Made by a program: the position numbers and the translations under genes | Shown: in pieces, positions 46,766 to 55,486 of the stretch | How the letters are laid out: every line of letters begins with the position of its first letter | Position numbering within the stretch: the stretch's first letter is position 1 | Assembly (NCBI GenBank): GCA_050944355.1 | Contig: JBMNQX010000005.1 | Location: forward strand, 1 to 64,000 | DNA from: UBA4285 sp050944355 | Lineage (GTDB): Bacteria > Bacillota > Clostridia > Lachnospirales > Lachnospiraceae | DNA length: 64,000 nt | Direction: 5' to 3' | The notes under the pieces: model-generated | What the model was told of the DNA's origin: nothing | The model's input: the letters and a program-made list of their open reading frames with translations, nothing else | Databases searched by the model: none

Positions 46766-47425
46766 TCAGGGTTCTTCTGCGCGAAGGTTCCTGTACTGTC
46801 CCTTCATCGGGGCGAGCTGCCTGAATCCGATGCAGCCGCCGCCAAGAAGCGGGCCATATGTCTTTCCGTCATCGGCAAACGTAAATACAGTCAGGTCATT
46901 GACCGCAAAGGACACCGTATTTCCCTTTTTGGTCACTGTCAGTTTGTACCATTCAGAATCCGCAGACGCGTCCGGAATCGGATCCGCTCCCTGGCACACC
47001 AGATAAAACCCGTAGCTCTTGCGCAGATTGCAGGTGTGAAACGCTCTCTCATCCGGCTCCTTCCGCCGGAAATAAGAAATGTGAAACGCGTTGATATCGC
47101 CGTGATGATACTGCGGATACTGCCCGTCGCGGGGCGCAAGTTTCGGATCAAAAATGCTCTCGCCGTTTCTCCCCTTTGCCGCAAGAAAAATCATGGCGAG
47201 CCCCGGCTCTCTGAGCGGCCGGAATTCCCATGTGATTTTCACGTCTGAGGGAAACTCAGCCGGGCACCAGTACACATAATTGGCCTTCTGTCCGTCGGCT
47301 GAGGGAAGTGCGTTTTCCATGGTGAGCGCGCCGTCCTCAAACGATATGCGCGCTTTGCCCTCCAGTATGAAATCGCTTACATCGTCCGGTTTTGAAAGTG
47401 GATTCTCGTAAAGAACCTTCCCCAT
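46766..47425 (-). CDS. DUF1961 (YesU-like) protein
   Basis: This 219-residue cytoplasmic beta-sandwich protein matches YesU: MGKVLYENPLSKPDDVSDF, VYWCPAEFPSDVKITWEFRP, HHGDINAFHISYFRR and the GGGCIGFRQLAPMKGQYRNL C terminus. YesU is encoded in the Bacillus rhamnogalacturonan locus and its activity is not established; the fold is lectin- or lyase-like. The gene precedes the YesS-type regulator by 22 nt, so both are probably on one transcript. Confidence 0.87.
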   Translation of the reverse strand: MGKVLYENPLSKPDDVSDFILEGKARISFEDGALTMENALPSADGQKANYVYWCPAEFPSDVKITWEFRPLREPGLAMIFLAAKGRNGESIFDPKLAPRDGQYPQYHHGDINAFHISYFRRKEPDERAFHTCNLRKSYGFYLVCQGADPIPDASADSEWYKLTVTKKGNTVSFAVNDLTVFTFADDGKTYGPLLGGGCIGFRQLAPMKGQYRNLRAEEP

Positions 47426-47491
47426 TGTTTCCCCCTGAATAACAGTGCCGGTCAGACTCTTTGGCCGGTATATTTCATTTTTTCTCAGATC

Positions 47492-47500
47492 AGTATATCA
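47492..47500 (-). promoter_or_regulatory. Candidate extended -10 promoter of yesU-regulator
   Basis: The minus strand reads TGATATACT (TG, one base, TATACT), about 65 nt upstream of the yesU start, with no obvious -35. Confidence 0.45.
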
Positions 47501-47533
47501 CATTCTGTTTGCGGCCGGCACCCGACGGCATTT

Positions 47534-48334
47534 TCACCTGAAAAATGCCGTATCAGCGCGGGTCGCCGTCCTGGTATCGTCGGCAAATGCTCCGGCAGGA
47601 AAGCCGGGGACCTTCGCCAGCGCCCGGGCGAGAATTCCGGCATACAGAAACGCACCGCCCATCTGCAGGTGCGCATTGTCCTGATCGCCGTCCGGCCATC
47701 CCGGATACACGCCTCCCGGAATCCACAGATACACGGATTTGCACTTTTCAGGCCCCAGTTTTGTGTTGAACTCCGCTGTCAGACGCCCCAGATCAATGAC
47801 CGGAACGCCGCTTCTTTTTCCGGTCTCAATCATAGCGAGCCGGTATTCGTTGAAAGACGGGCGGCAGACGCCCTCATCGTCAAATTCGCGCATGGCGATC
47901 GGCGTGACGAGGACCGGGTGGACGCCTCGCGCCGCCGCCGGCTTAATAAGCTTCTCTTCGAGGAGTTCCCCGAATTCTTCCGGCTCGCTGAAGCGCTCAG
48001 GCTTCGCCTTATAGGCGTCATTGTGTCCGAACTGAATCAGCAGCCAGTCATTCTCGCGAAACGCGGCCAGGCAGTCGTCGAAGCGTCCCTCCGACAGAAA
48101 ATTTCTGGCTCCGCGGCCGGCCATGGCCCGATTGTCAATCTTCACGGTGTCCGTCTCATAGGTGACGGCGTTCGGAAACGCAGAATTTTCAGAGTGATAC
48201 ACCTGATACGCGCCGGACGTCATGTATTTTACGAGCATCTGGCCCCATCCGCACTGCGGCGCCATCGAGCGCGGATAACTCTGCACCGTCGAATCGGACA
48301 CCAGAAATATTGTTGGTTTGCAGACATTTTTCAT
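47534..48334 (-). CDS. Rhamnogalacturonan acetylesterase (SGNH, RhgT/YesY-like)
   Basis: This 266-residue esterase removes acetyl groups from rhamnogalacturonan I. SGNH blocks are visible: SDSTVQSYP with the nucleophile Ser, the Gly in MAGRGARNF, the Asn in IQFGHNDAYK, and the Asp/His pair in DQDNAHLQMGG. No signal peptide is seen, so it is cytoplasmic. The ATG at 48334 has GGGAGG 7 nt upstream; an upstream in-frame stretch of 60 codons lacks any site. A hairpin (ACGGCATTTT/AAAATGCCGT) overlaps the stop codon. Confidence 0.9.
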   Translation of the reverse strand: MKNVCKPTIFLVSDSTVQSYPRSMAPQCGWGQMLVKYMTSGAYQVYHSENSAFPNAVTYETDTVKIDNRAMAGRGARNFLSEGRFDDCLAAFRENDWLLIQFGHNDAYKAKPERFSEPEEFGELLEEKLIKPAAARGVHPVLVTPIAMREFDDEGVCRPSFNEYRLAMIETGKRSGVPVIDLGRLTAEFNTKLGPEKCKSVYLWIPGGVYPGWPDGDQDNAHLQMGGAFLYAGILARALAKVPGFPAGAFADDTRTATRADTAFFR

Positions 48335-48377
48335 GACTTTTCCTCCCGTCCCGGAAAATTGCCCGGAGCCATGATAA

Positions 48378-48386
48378 AGTATAGCA
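48378..48386 (-). promoter_or_regulatory. Extended -10 promoter of the acetylesterase
   Basis: The minus strand reads TGCTATACT, an extended -10, about 45 nt upstream of the acetylesterase ATG. No clear -35 is seen. Confidence 0.55.
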
Positions 48387-48416
48387 TATAGAGGGACGGC
48401 GGAATTTTTATGTGTA

Positions 48417-48445
48417 TTGACGTTTCTCTGCGAGTCTGCCATACT
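48417..48445 (+). promoter_or_regulatory. Promoter of the NifX-FKBP/macro operon
   Basis: Plus-strand -35 TTGACG (48417-48422), a 17-nt spacer and -10 CATACT (48440-48445) lie about 50 nt upstream of the NifX-FKBP start. It is divergent from the acetylesterase promoter. Confidence 0.6.
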
Positions 48446-48495
48446 TTTGGGAACGAATATCCGCGCAGACCGGATAGAATCTAAAGGAGAGAGCC

Positions 48496-49362
48496 ATGCG
48501 CATTGCAGTTCCATATGAAGACGGAAATGTGTTTCAGCATTTCGGGAGAACGGAGAATTTCAAAATATACGACATCGACGGCGGCGAGATCGTCGGTAGT
48601 CAGGTGATTAACTGCGGCGGAACCGGCCACGAGGCGCTGGCCGGGCTGCTGGCCGGCCAGGGCGTCGACACGCTGATCTGCGGCGGTCTGGGCGAAGGCG
48701 CCATGAACGCCCTGAGAGAGGCGGGGATTCAGGTGTATCCGGGCGCTTCGGGCAGCACTGACGAAGCGGTCGCAGCTTTTCTTGACGGAGAGCTTGAGAC
48801 CGGCGAGGCAAACTGTGATCATCACCACGAAGAAGAGAGCGAAGAAGGCTGCCAGGAAAACTGCGGCGGCGGATGCGGCGGAGGCTGCGGCGGATGCGCA
48901 GGCTGCGGCGAGCGCCCCGTCATCCTGGAAGGAAAGAATGCCGGCAAGACCGTCCGTGTGCACTACAAGGGCACATTTAACGACGGAACTCAGTTCGATT
49001 CTTCGTATGACCGCGGCGAACCGCTCGAGTATGTCTGCGGGACCGGCATGATGATTCCGGGATTTGATGCGGCAGTCGTCGACATGGAAGTCGGGGACAG
49101 CGTTGACGTTCATCTGATGCCGGAAGACGCATACGGAATGCCGGACCCGAGCCGCGTTCTGGACTTAAAAATCGCCGAACTGCCCGGGTCGGAGGACTTG
49201 AGCGTCGGCCAGAAAGTTTATCTGAGCAATTCCATGGGACAGTCTTTCCCGGTTGTCGTGACAGCCAAGGATGAAGAGAACATCACACTGGACGCGAACC
49301 ATGAGATGGCCGGAAAGGAACTGAATTTCCATATCGAACTGCTCTCCTCTGTCGGAGACTGA
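48496..49362 (+). CDS. NifX-like domain, Cys/His linker and SlyD-type FKBP fusion
   Basis: This 288-residue cytoplasmic protein has three parts. Residues 1-100 match the NifX/NafY cluster-binding fold: RIAVPYEDGNVFQHFGRTEN, the DTLICGGLGEGAMNALREAG segment and GSTDEAVAAFLDGEL. Residues 105-138 are a metal-binding-like linker with three His in a row and seven Cys (107, 119, 123, 127, 131, 134, 137) in Gly-rich spacing. Residues 145-288 form a SlyD-like peptidyl-prolyl isomerase: VRVHYKGTFNDGTQFDSSY, the hinge MMIPGFDAAVVDMEVGD, the insert-in-flap region (about 215-262), then the last strand ending LNFHIELLS. SlyD itself handles nickel and has a metal-binding tail. A metallochaperone or foldase role for a cluster protein is inferred. 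The start follows AAAGGAGAG. Confidence 0.88.
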   Translation: MRIAVPYEDGNVFQHFGRTENFKIYDIDGGEIVGSQVINCGGTGHEALAGLLAGQGVDTLICGGLGEGAMNALREAGIQVYPGASGSTDEAVAAFLDGELETGEANCDHHHEEESEEGCQENCGGGCGGGCGGCAGCGERPVILEGKNAGKTVRVHYKGTFNDGTQFDSSYDRGEPLEYVCGTGMMIPGFDAAVVDMEVGDSVDVHLMPEDAYGMPDPSRVLDLKIAELPGSEDLSVGQKVYLSNSMGQSFPVVVTAKDEENITLDANHEMAGKELNFHIELLSSVGD

Positions 49363-49368
49363 AAAGAA

Positions 49369-50322
49369 ATGGAATGTACGGTAATCCGTGACGACATCAC
49401 ACACATCAGAGCGGACGCTCTGATCCTCCCCGCCAACGCGGGACTCGTGATCGAGAGTGGCGTGTCCAAGGCGGTCTTTGACGCAGCCGGAAGAAAGTTC
49501 CTGACCGAAAGCTGCCACAAGGCTCTGAAGGACGCCAGAGATCAGAAAAAAGCGGGCGTGCGCGGCCTCCCCGAAGGCTCCGCCGTCCGCACACTGGCCG
49601 GTGATCTGCCGGCCACTTATATCATTCACAGTGTCGTTCCGTCCTGGAAAGACGGGAATTCCGGGGAAGAAGACCGTCTGCGGGAAGCGCTCGCAGCAGC
49701 GCTGCGCGAGGCCGATCTGATCGGCGCCTCAAGCGTCGCGCTGCCGCTTCTGGGCGCCGGGAGCCGCCGGTTTGACAGTGTGACAAGTTTCACGGTGCTG
49801 CGTGACGCGATTCTCTCATACCAGCCGTTCGGGCATCTGTCCTCGGCCGTGATCTGTCTGTATGACAGCGAAACGGTTCAGCGGCTGAAGTCTGCGGGAA
49901 TTCCGTTTGAGGAGCGGATCGACGAGGCCTATGTTCTCGCACACGACGAGACGCTCCCGGCGCCGGCCATCGAAATCATGGAGACAGCCGCGCAGCGCGC
50001 CGGCAAAGCCGGACAGGCTGTGAAAAAACAGGCAGGCAGCGCCGCGTCAGAAGTTTCCCGCCGGGCACAGTTCATGCACAATCAGGCCAGGCAGGCCGCC
50101 TTTGATTTTCAGCAGCACGCGGCGCAGGCCGGCCGGGACATGAAATTCATAGCCGGCGAGGCCTCACAGGGTTTCCGCCGGGCGATGCAGGACCCTCAGA
50201 CACGGGAATACACCAAACAGGCCGTGCAGATCATCGGCGAAGTCGCCCTGAGCATCGTCGCGGACAAAGCCCTCCGGAAAGTATTCGGCGCCGCGTCTAA
50301 TATCATCAAAAAGAAAAAATGA
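49369..50322 (+). CDS. Macro-domain protein with amphipathic C-terminal region
   Basis: Residues about 1-165 form a macro domain: ADALILPANAGLVIESGVSK, the glycine-containing substrate loop and LPLLGAGSRRFDSVTSFTV. Macro domains bind or hydrolyse ADP-ribose adducts or related nucleotides. Residues about 200-300 are a long Ala/Gln-rich amphipathic helical tail (GKAGQAVKKQAGSAASEVSR; QARQAAFDFQQHAAQAGRD), ending in an Ile and four Lys. It may bind membranes or self-associate. The gene starts 6 nt after the NifX-FKBP gene, so the pair is one operon. Its ribosome binding site is weak and coupling is likely. Confidence 0.83.
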   Translation: MECTVIRDDITHIRADALILPANAGLVIESGVSKAVFDAAGRKFLTESCHKALKDARDQKKAGVRGLPEGSAVRTLAGDLPATYIIHSVVPSWKDGNSGEEDRLREALAAALREADLIGASSVALPLLGAGSRRFDSVTSFTVLRDAILSYQPFGHLSSAVICLYDSETVQRLKSAGIPFEERIDEAYVLAHDETLPAPAIEIMETAAQRAGKAGQAVKKQAGSAASEVSRRAQFMHNQARQAAFDFQQHAAQAGRDMKFIAGEASQGFRRAMQDPQTREYTKQAVQIIGEVALSIVADKALRKVFGAASNIIKKKK

Positions 50323-50341
50323 AACAAATCCGGAACAAGGA

Positions 50342-52048
50342 TCAGCGTTCTTCGACTTCTTTCCGGATTCCTTCGTACAGACCGTCAAGCCGGCTTTCCG
50401 CCGCCTGGCGGTCTTTGTCAACTGTGTACACATAGAACTTGAGCTTGGGCTCGGTGCCGGACGGCCGCATGGCGAACCAACTCCCGTCTTCCATGTAAAA
50501 AATCAGTGCGTTCTGCGGCGGAATGTCCTCATGGCCGTGCAGAAAATCCACGACCTCTTTCACGCGGCACGGGCCGAACGTTTTTGGCAGCTCCAGGCGG
50601 AACCGCTGCATGATCCCGCTTATCTTCTGCTTCCCGGAAGCCCCGGTGAGCACAAGCGAGCTCTCTTTTTCAAGATAATAGCCATACTCCCGGAACAACT
50701 CATCGAGTGCTGCGCGCAGGGTCACGCCGCGGTGCCGGCAGTACGCGGCCCACTCGGCGATCAGCATACCGGCCGCAATGCCATCCTTGTCCCGGACCTC
50801 TTCGCCCGGAGCGCAGCCGATGCTCTCCTCATAGCCGAAAAAGTACGAATACCCTTTCTCTTCCAGCTCCGGAATCCGGCCGCAGATGTTCTTGAAACCT
50901 GTGAGCGCCTCAAACACCGCGATGCCGTACCGGCGGCAGATGGCCGCCCCGAAATCCCCTGTGACAATCGACTTGATCATGGCCGGCCGGCGCCCGTCTG
51001 TCAGGATTCCCTTCTCTTTCTGCGCCCGCGCCATGTAGTCGATCAGGATTGCGCCGGTCTGGTTCCCGGAAAGCGGGACATACCCGCCTTTCCCGTCCGC
51101 AATCTCGGCGGCCATGCGGTCCGAATCGGGGTCCGTGGCGATCAGAAGCTCCGCGCCCCTCTGCCGCCCGAGCTCTTCGGCTAGCGCAAAAGCCTGCGGG
51201 TTCTCCGGGTTCGGATACGGAACTGACTTGAAATCAGGGTCCGGGTCCTGCTGCTGCGGCACGACCGCAAAATTCGTGAACTTTCTCCGGCGCGCCATCT
51301 CGCGCATCGGAATGCTCCCCGCGCCGTTGAGCGGCGTGTAGACGACCGGCACTGTGAGATCCAGCTGATCATCAGGCCGCTGCGCGAGCCCCAGGACATA
51401 GCGCATATACGCCTCGTCCTGTTCTTCGCCGAGCATCCGGACCAGCCCCTTTTCTTCCGCCTCGGACAAAGCCATCCGCGGATACGGCCCGAAAAAGTCC
51501 AGCGCTTCGATCTCTTTCTGCATTCCTTCCGACACGCCGCCTGAAATCTGCGCGCCGTCCTTCCAGTACACTTTATAGCCGTTGTACTCCTTCGGATTGT
51601 GGCTCGCGGTCATGTTGACGCCGGCCACGCACCCGAGCTTCCGGATGACAAATGAGAGCTCCGGCGTAGGACGCATAGAAGGAAAAAGATAAACCGGAAT
51701 CCCCGCCGCCGCGAAGATCTGTGCGGCCAGCTCTGAGAATTCCCTCGAGTAGTGCCGGCAGTCGTATGCGATCGCGATGCCGCGCTCCGCGTCTTCTCCC
51801 GATTTCAGCACATACTGCGCGATGCCGCGCGTCGCGCGGCCGACCGTGTACACGTTCATCCGGTTCGTGCCGGCGCCGCACACGCCGCGCAGACCGGCTG
51901 TCCCGAACTCGATGTCCTGATAGAAGCGGTCCTTGATCTGCGCCGGATCGCCCGCGATGCCGGTAAGTTCCCGCGCCTCTGCGCTGTCCGGATTCAGAGC
52001 TTTCAGCCATTTGTCATACAGTTTTCTGCAGGCAGCTTCGTCTCTCAT
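50342..52048 (-). CDS. Alpha-phosphoglucomutase family (PgcA-like)
   Basis: This 568-residue enzyme interconverts hexose 1- and 6-phosphates. The opening DIEFGTAGLRGVCGAGTNR, the phosphoserine loop TASHNPKEYNGYKVYW, the metal loop DPDSDRMAAEI and RPSGTEPKLKFY are intact. The ATG at 52048 follows AGAGAGG. It ends the operon with GH38 and the ABC exporter, and could receive mannose- or glucose-derived phosphates. It converges with the macro-protein gene with only about 20 bp between stop codons and no clear terminator. Confidence 0.93.
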   Translation of the reverse strand: MRDEAACRKLYDKWLKALNPDSAEARELTGIAGDPAQIKDRFYQDIEFGTAGLRGVCGAGTNRMNVYTVGRATRGIAQYVLKSGEDAERGIAIAYDCRHYSREFSELAAQIFAAAGIPVYLFPSMRPTPELSFVIRKLGCVAGVNMTASHNPKEYNGYKVYWKDGAQISGGVSEGMQKEIEALDFFGPYPRMALSEAEEKGLVRMLGEEQDEAYMRYVLGLAQRPDDQLDLTVPVVYTPLNGAGSIPMREMARRRKFTNFAVVPQQQDPDPDFKSVPYPNPENPQAFALAEELGRQRGAELLIATDPDSDRMAAEIADGKGGYVPLSGNQTGAILIDYMARAQKEKGILTDGRRPAMIKSIVTGDFGAAICRRYGIAVFEALTGFKNICGRIPELEEKGYSYFFGYEESIGCAPGEEVRDKDGIAAGMLIAEWAAYCRHRGVTLRAALDELFREYGYYLEKESSLVLTGASGKQKISGIMQRFRLELPKTFGPCRVKEVVDFLHGHEDIPPQNALIFYMEDGSWFAMRPSGTEPKLKFYVYTVDKDRQAAESRLDGLYEGIRKEVEER

Positions 52049-52082
52049 GCTGTATCCTCTCTGCCGTCTTAAAAAGCGGCAC

Positions 52083-53744
52083 TCAATCCGTTTTTCCAAC
52101 CGGAACGATGCGGTCTGTGCTGTCGGCCATAAGCCGGTGCGACACGGAAAGGACCGTGCGCCCCTGCGAAGCGCGCCGCAGGGCTTCCATCACCGTTTTT
52201 TCCGTCGCCGAGTCGAGCCCCGATGTGATTTCGTCCAGCAGCAGAATCGGCGGGTCGCACACGACTGCCCTCGCAATCAGCAGCAGCTGATGCTGGCCGT
52301 GGGAAAGGAGTTCTTCCGAGTAAGGATCGTCCAGATGGGATATCAGACTCCCAAGTCCCACAAGTTCGAGCGCCCGGCTGCACGCTTCGCGGGTGATGTC
52401 AGGATTGCCCAGCGTGATCTGATCCATGATCGTTCCCTGCACAGAACGGAATGTCTGCTCGACGCAGCCGTACAGACTGCGCTTTTCAGCCTGCGGCAGG
52501 CGGGCAGGGTCGCGTCCGGCGAGGCGCACCTCGCCTTCCTGCGGCGTGTACAGACCGAGAACAAGGCGGAATACCGTGGATTTTCCGGCACCGGTGCGGC
52601 CGGTCAGTACTACGCGCTCTCCTTTCTTCACTTCCATGCTGAAATGCGAGAGCACGTTCTGTTTTCCGTCATAGGAAAACGAAACGTCTTTCAGCGAGAT
52701 AACTGCGTCGTCTTCGCCGCCAGAAGCCTCCTGCGCCTGTCTCTGCCCCTGCGCCTCTTCCTCCGGCTCTTTTTCCGGGAGTGCCAGATATTCGCGGATA
52801 CGCTTTATTCCGGCGGCCGCGGACTGGATGGTCTGAATTTCCATGCCGATGGACTCCAGCGGCTTGAAAATCTGGCCGACGTAGGATATCACCGTGACGG
52901 CGGTGCCGACTGTGATGCCGAACAAAGCCAGGAATGGTCCCTGCAGGCCGGCGAGCGTCATCATGACGCCGATCACGGCCGCTGAAGTCGTGAGAATCAC
53001 CGGGGAATAGAATGCGTCATAGAAATTCGTCTTTTCGATGGCGGCGAAGCTCTCACCGATCACTTCGTCATACTTGCGCTCCGCGAACCGCTCGCTGTTG
53101 AACACATGAATCGTCCGGATGTTTGCGACCGTCTCCGGCAGAAATCCCGTGACTTTGGCGACCGCCCGGCGGTTCTGCGTGTGCGCCGCCAGCATGCGTT
53201 TCTGAATGACACGGGTGAACACAAACAGCAGCGGGAGCACGACAAGAAGAATCAGGCCGAGCCCGAGACTCTTCGTAAAAATCACAAACGTCATGCCGAC
53301 AACCGTGCCGAGATCGCTGAAAAGCGACACGATGCCGGACGAGAACATCGCCTCAAACGCGTCGGCGTCACTTGTGAAGCGGGCCGAAATACTGCCGCTC
53401 GTGCTGTCCGTGAAAACGGACGCCGGCAGCCGGCTGAGTTTCCGGCTCATGGCGCTTCTGAGCGCGTGCGTCAGCTTTTCGCCGACAGCTGTCACGAGCC
53501 CCTCGCGCACAGACTTGCACACGCCGGCCGCCGCCGTGACTCCGAAATATCCGAAGCAAAGAGCGGCGCTGATCATCTTGTTATCGGTCAGACTGTCGAC
53601 CGCCTGTCCGAGAATCAGAGCCGGGAAAAGTTCAAGAATCACCGACGCTATAATGGCGAGAACCAGCAGAATCGTGAGAAGCATGTGCCGCCTGAGGCAG
53701 CCCGCAAGAATATAGCGGATCTGAGTGTCCTTATTGCTCTTCAT
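52083..53744 (-). CDS. ABC exporter half-transporter, subunit 2 (degenerate signature)
   Basis: This 553-residue half-transporter has six N-terminal helices (about 1-300) and a C-terminal ATPase. Walker A is VVLTGRTGAGKST and Walker B is ILLLDEITSGLD with its catalytic Glu. The ABC signature, however, reads LSHGQ, not LSGGQ. This pairs with the altered Walker B of the partner, so one composite ATP site is degenerate and one is competent. The gene overlaps the partner gene by 14 nt. It forms an exporter; the substrate is unknown. Confidence 0.92.
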   Translation of the reverse strand: MKSNKDTQIRYILAGCLRRHMLLTILLVLAIIASVILELFPALILGQAVDSLTDNKMISAALCFGYFGVTAAAGVCKSVREGLVTAVGEKLTHALRSAMSRKLSRLPASVFTDSTSGSISARFTSDADAFEAMFSSGIVSLFSDLGTVVGMTFVIFTKSLGLGLILLVVLPLLFVFTRVIQKRMLAAHTQNRRAVAKVTGFLPETVANIRTIHVFNSERFAERKYDEVIGESFAAIEKTNFYDAFYSPVILTTSAAVIGVMMTLAGLQGPFLALFGITVGTAVTVISYVGQIFKPLESIGMEIQTIQSAAAGIKRIREYLALPEKEPEEEAQGQRQAQEASGGEDDAVISLKDVSFSYDGKQNVLSHFSMEVKKGERVVLTGRTGAGKSTVFRLVLGLYTPQEGEVRLAGRDPARLPQAEKRSLYGCVEQTFRSVQGTIMDQITLGNPDITREACSRALELVGLGSLISHLDDPYSEELLSHGQHQLLLIARAVVCDPPILLLDEITSGLDSATEKTVMEALRRASQGRTVLSVSHRLMADSTDRIVPVGKTD

Positions 53745-55461
53745 GATCTCCGCCTCCTTCCTGCAGACGATAGAGCCGGCTGTACGCCGGGCAGGTCTCA
53801 AGGAGCTCCCCGTGCGTTCCGGTTTTCACGCGGCCCCCGTCGAGCATCAGAATCTCGTCCATCTGCGGAAACATCGCAAGTCTGTGCGAAATCAGCAGAA
53901 TAATGCGGTCCTTTTCGTCCCGGCGCAGAGCCTCAAAAATCATAGCCTCCGTCTTTTTGTCGACCGCGGCAAACGGGTCGTCCAGAATCAGGACAGGCGC
54001 TTTGCTGTAGAGAGCGCGGGCGAGCGCCAGCCTTGCGGCCTGGCCGCCGGACACGCCGCTGCCCTGTTCGCCGATCTGCGAATCCGCGGAAAATTCTTTG
54101 TCGAGCTGTGCCTCAGAGAGAACCTTTGCGAACCGCTTTTCATCCCACTGCCCGAACGTAATGTTTTCCGCGGCCGTGCCGGCAAACAGCTCCGGGTTAT
54201 GCCCGGAATAGGCAAAGACAGCATAATTTGTCATCTGACGGATGTCTTTTCCGCCGTATGTGACTGTGCCGGTCCAGTCGTCCTCCTGCAGGAAGACCCT
54301 TCCCAGCACACTCTTGCCGGACGCCACCGTGCCCGTGATGCCGATGATCTGCCCCGGCTTCGCCGAGAACGAAATGTCACTTAAAACCTTGTGATTCTCA
54401 TATGAGAGGTTCACATCCGAGACGCTCAGATCCGCCGGCCCGACGGACTCAAGGCGCGGCAGTTCGCGCGTGTCGCCCAGATACGACTGAATTCTCGCCC
54501 AGGAAACTTCAGCCTTGTGAACCGCATTGAACAGCTTGGCCGCGTGAGAACTCTTCGTGGCCAGCTTCAGAAAACATGACAAAAACGTGGAAAATGACGC
54601 GATCGTCCACGCCGTCCAGCCGCTGCCGGTGACGTTCTTCGCGCCGAACCAGAAAATCGGAATCACGCTGATCATGCTGATGGTGAGATACAGCGGCTCC
54701 GTGCTGTTCTGCCAGATGCCGGCGATGATGTTCTTGTGCTCATAGTCGCCGAGCGCCTTTTCGTACGCTTTTTCACGGTTTGACTCCTCGCCGTAGATCC
54801 GGTACGTCAGCGCGCCAGCCACCCGGTCAACTGTCGTGTTGTTCAGTCTCGACAGACTCTTGCGGCTCTCCGAGGCAGCTTCCGTCACAAATCCCTTGAT
54901 CTTCTCGGCCGCCAGATACGCAAACGGCGGAAAGATCATGGAAATCAGAGCCAGCCGCCAGTCATAGACGAGCAGCATGACCGCATACGCGATCATCACG
55001 ACTCCGGTGTCAAAGACTTCCGTCGTGAATTTCCGCATGCCCTCGGCCAGCGACTCGGCGTCGGACACCGCCTTTGTCATCAGCGCCCCGGTGTCCTCCT
55101 GCTGAATCTGCCGCGTGCTCTCGAGAAGCAGATGGTGATAAATCTCATCCTTTAAGCGTCTCGTCGTGTTGTTGGCAAATTTGCGCACATACAGCCGCTT
55201 CAAAAACCGGCAGAACTGCACGAGCGCAATCACCAGGACATAGGCGAGCGACAGACGCGCGATGGCCCCCGCTGTCCGGGTGCCGTCAAGAATGTCATAC
55301 AGATACTGGGCCAGCTGTCCCTCGAACCAGGGTCCGGCTGTCATGCCGATGTTGTACACAAGCCCCGTCACCGTCACGACGGCCAGGGTTTTCTTTTCTT
55401 TTCCGAAATATGCAAGCAGACGCGGATCCAGGCCGCGGTGCTTTTTGGTCTCATTTGCCAT
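53731..55461 (-). CDS. ABC exporter half-transporter, subunit 1 (Walker B Asp)
   Basis: This 576-residue half-transporter has six helices and an ATPase domain with Walker A IGITGTVASGKSVLG and a canonical-like signature VSGGQ. Walker B ends in LILDDPFAAVD, where Asp replaces the catalytic Glu. Together with LSHGQ in the partner this marks a heterodimeric exporter in the manner of BmrCD or TM287/288. The Q-loop region reads FAYSGHNPELF and lacks an evident Gln. It is preceded by GH38 with a 25-nt gap. Confidence 0.92.
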   Translation of the reverse strand: MANETKKHRGLDPRLLAYFGKEKKTLAVVTVTGLVYNIGMTAGPWFEGQLAQYLYDILDGTRTAGAIARLSLAYVLVIALVQFCRFLKRLYVRKFANNTTRRLKDEIYHHLLLESTRQIQQEDTGALMTKAVSDAESLAEGMRKFTTEVFDTGVVMIAYAVMLLVYDWRLALISMIFPPFAYLAAEKIKGFVTEAASESRKSLSRLNNTTVDRVAGALTYRIYGEESNREKAYEKALGDYEHKNIIAGIWQNSTEPLYLTISMISVIPIFWFGAKNVTGSGWTAWTIASFSTFLSCFLKLATKSSHAAKLFNAVHKAEVSWARIQSYLGDTRELPRLESVGPADLSVSDVNLSYENHKVLSDISFSAKPGQIIGITGTVASGKSVLGRVFLQEDDWTGTVTYGGKDIRQMTNYAVFAYSGHNPELFAGTAAENITFGQWDEKRFAKVLSEAQLDKEFSADSQIGEQGSGVSGGQAARLALARALYSKAPVLILDDPFAAVDKKTEAMIFEALRRDEKDRIILLISHRLAMFPQMDEILMLDGGRVKTGTHGELLETCPAYSRLYRLQEGGGDHEEQ

Positions 55462-55486
55462 CTTTGATGATCCTCTCGCCGGCGGG

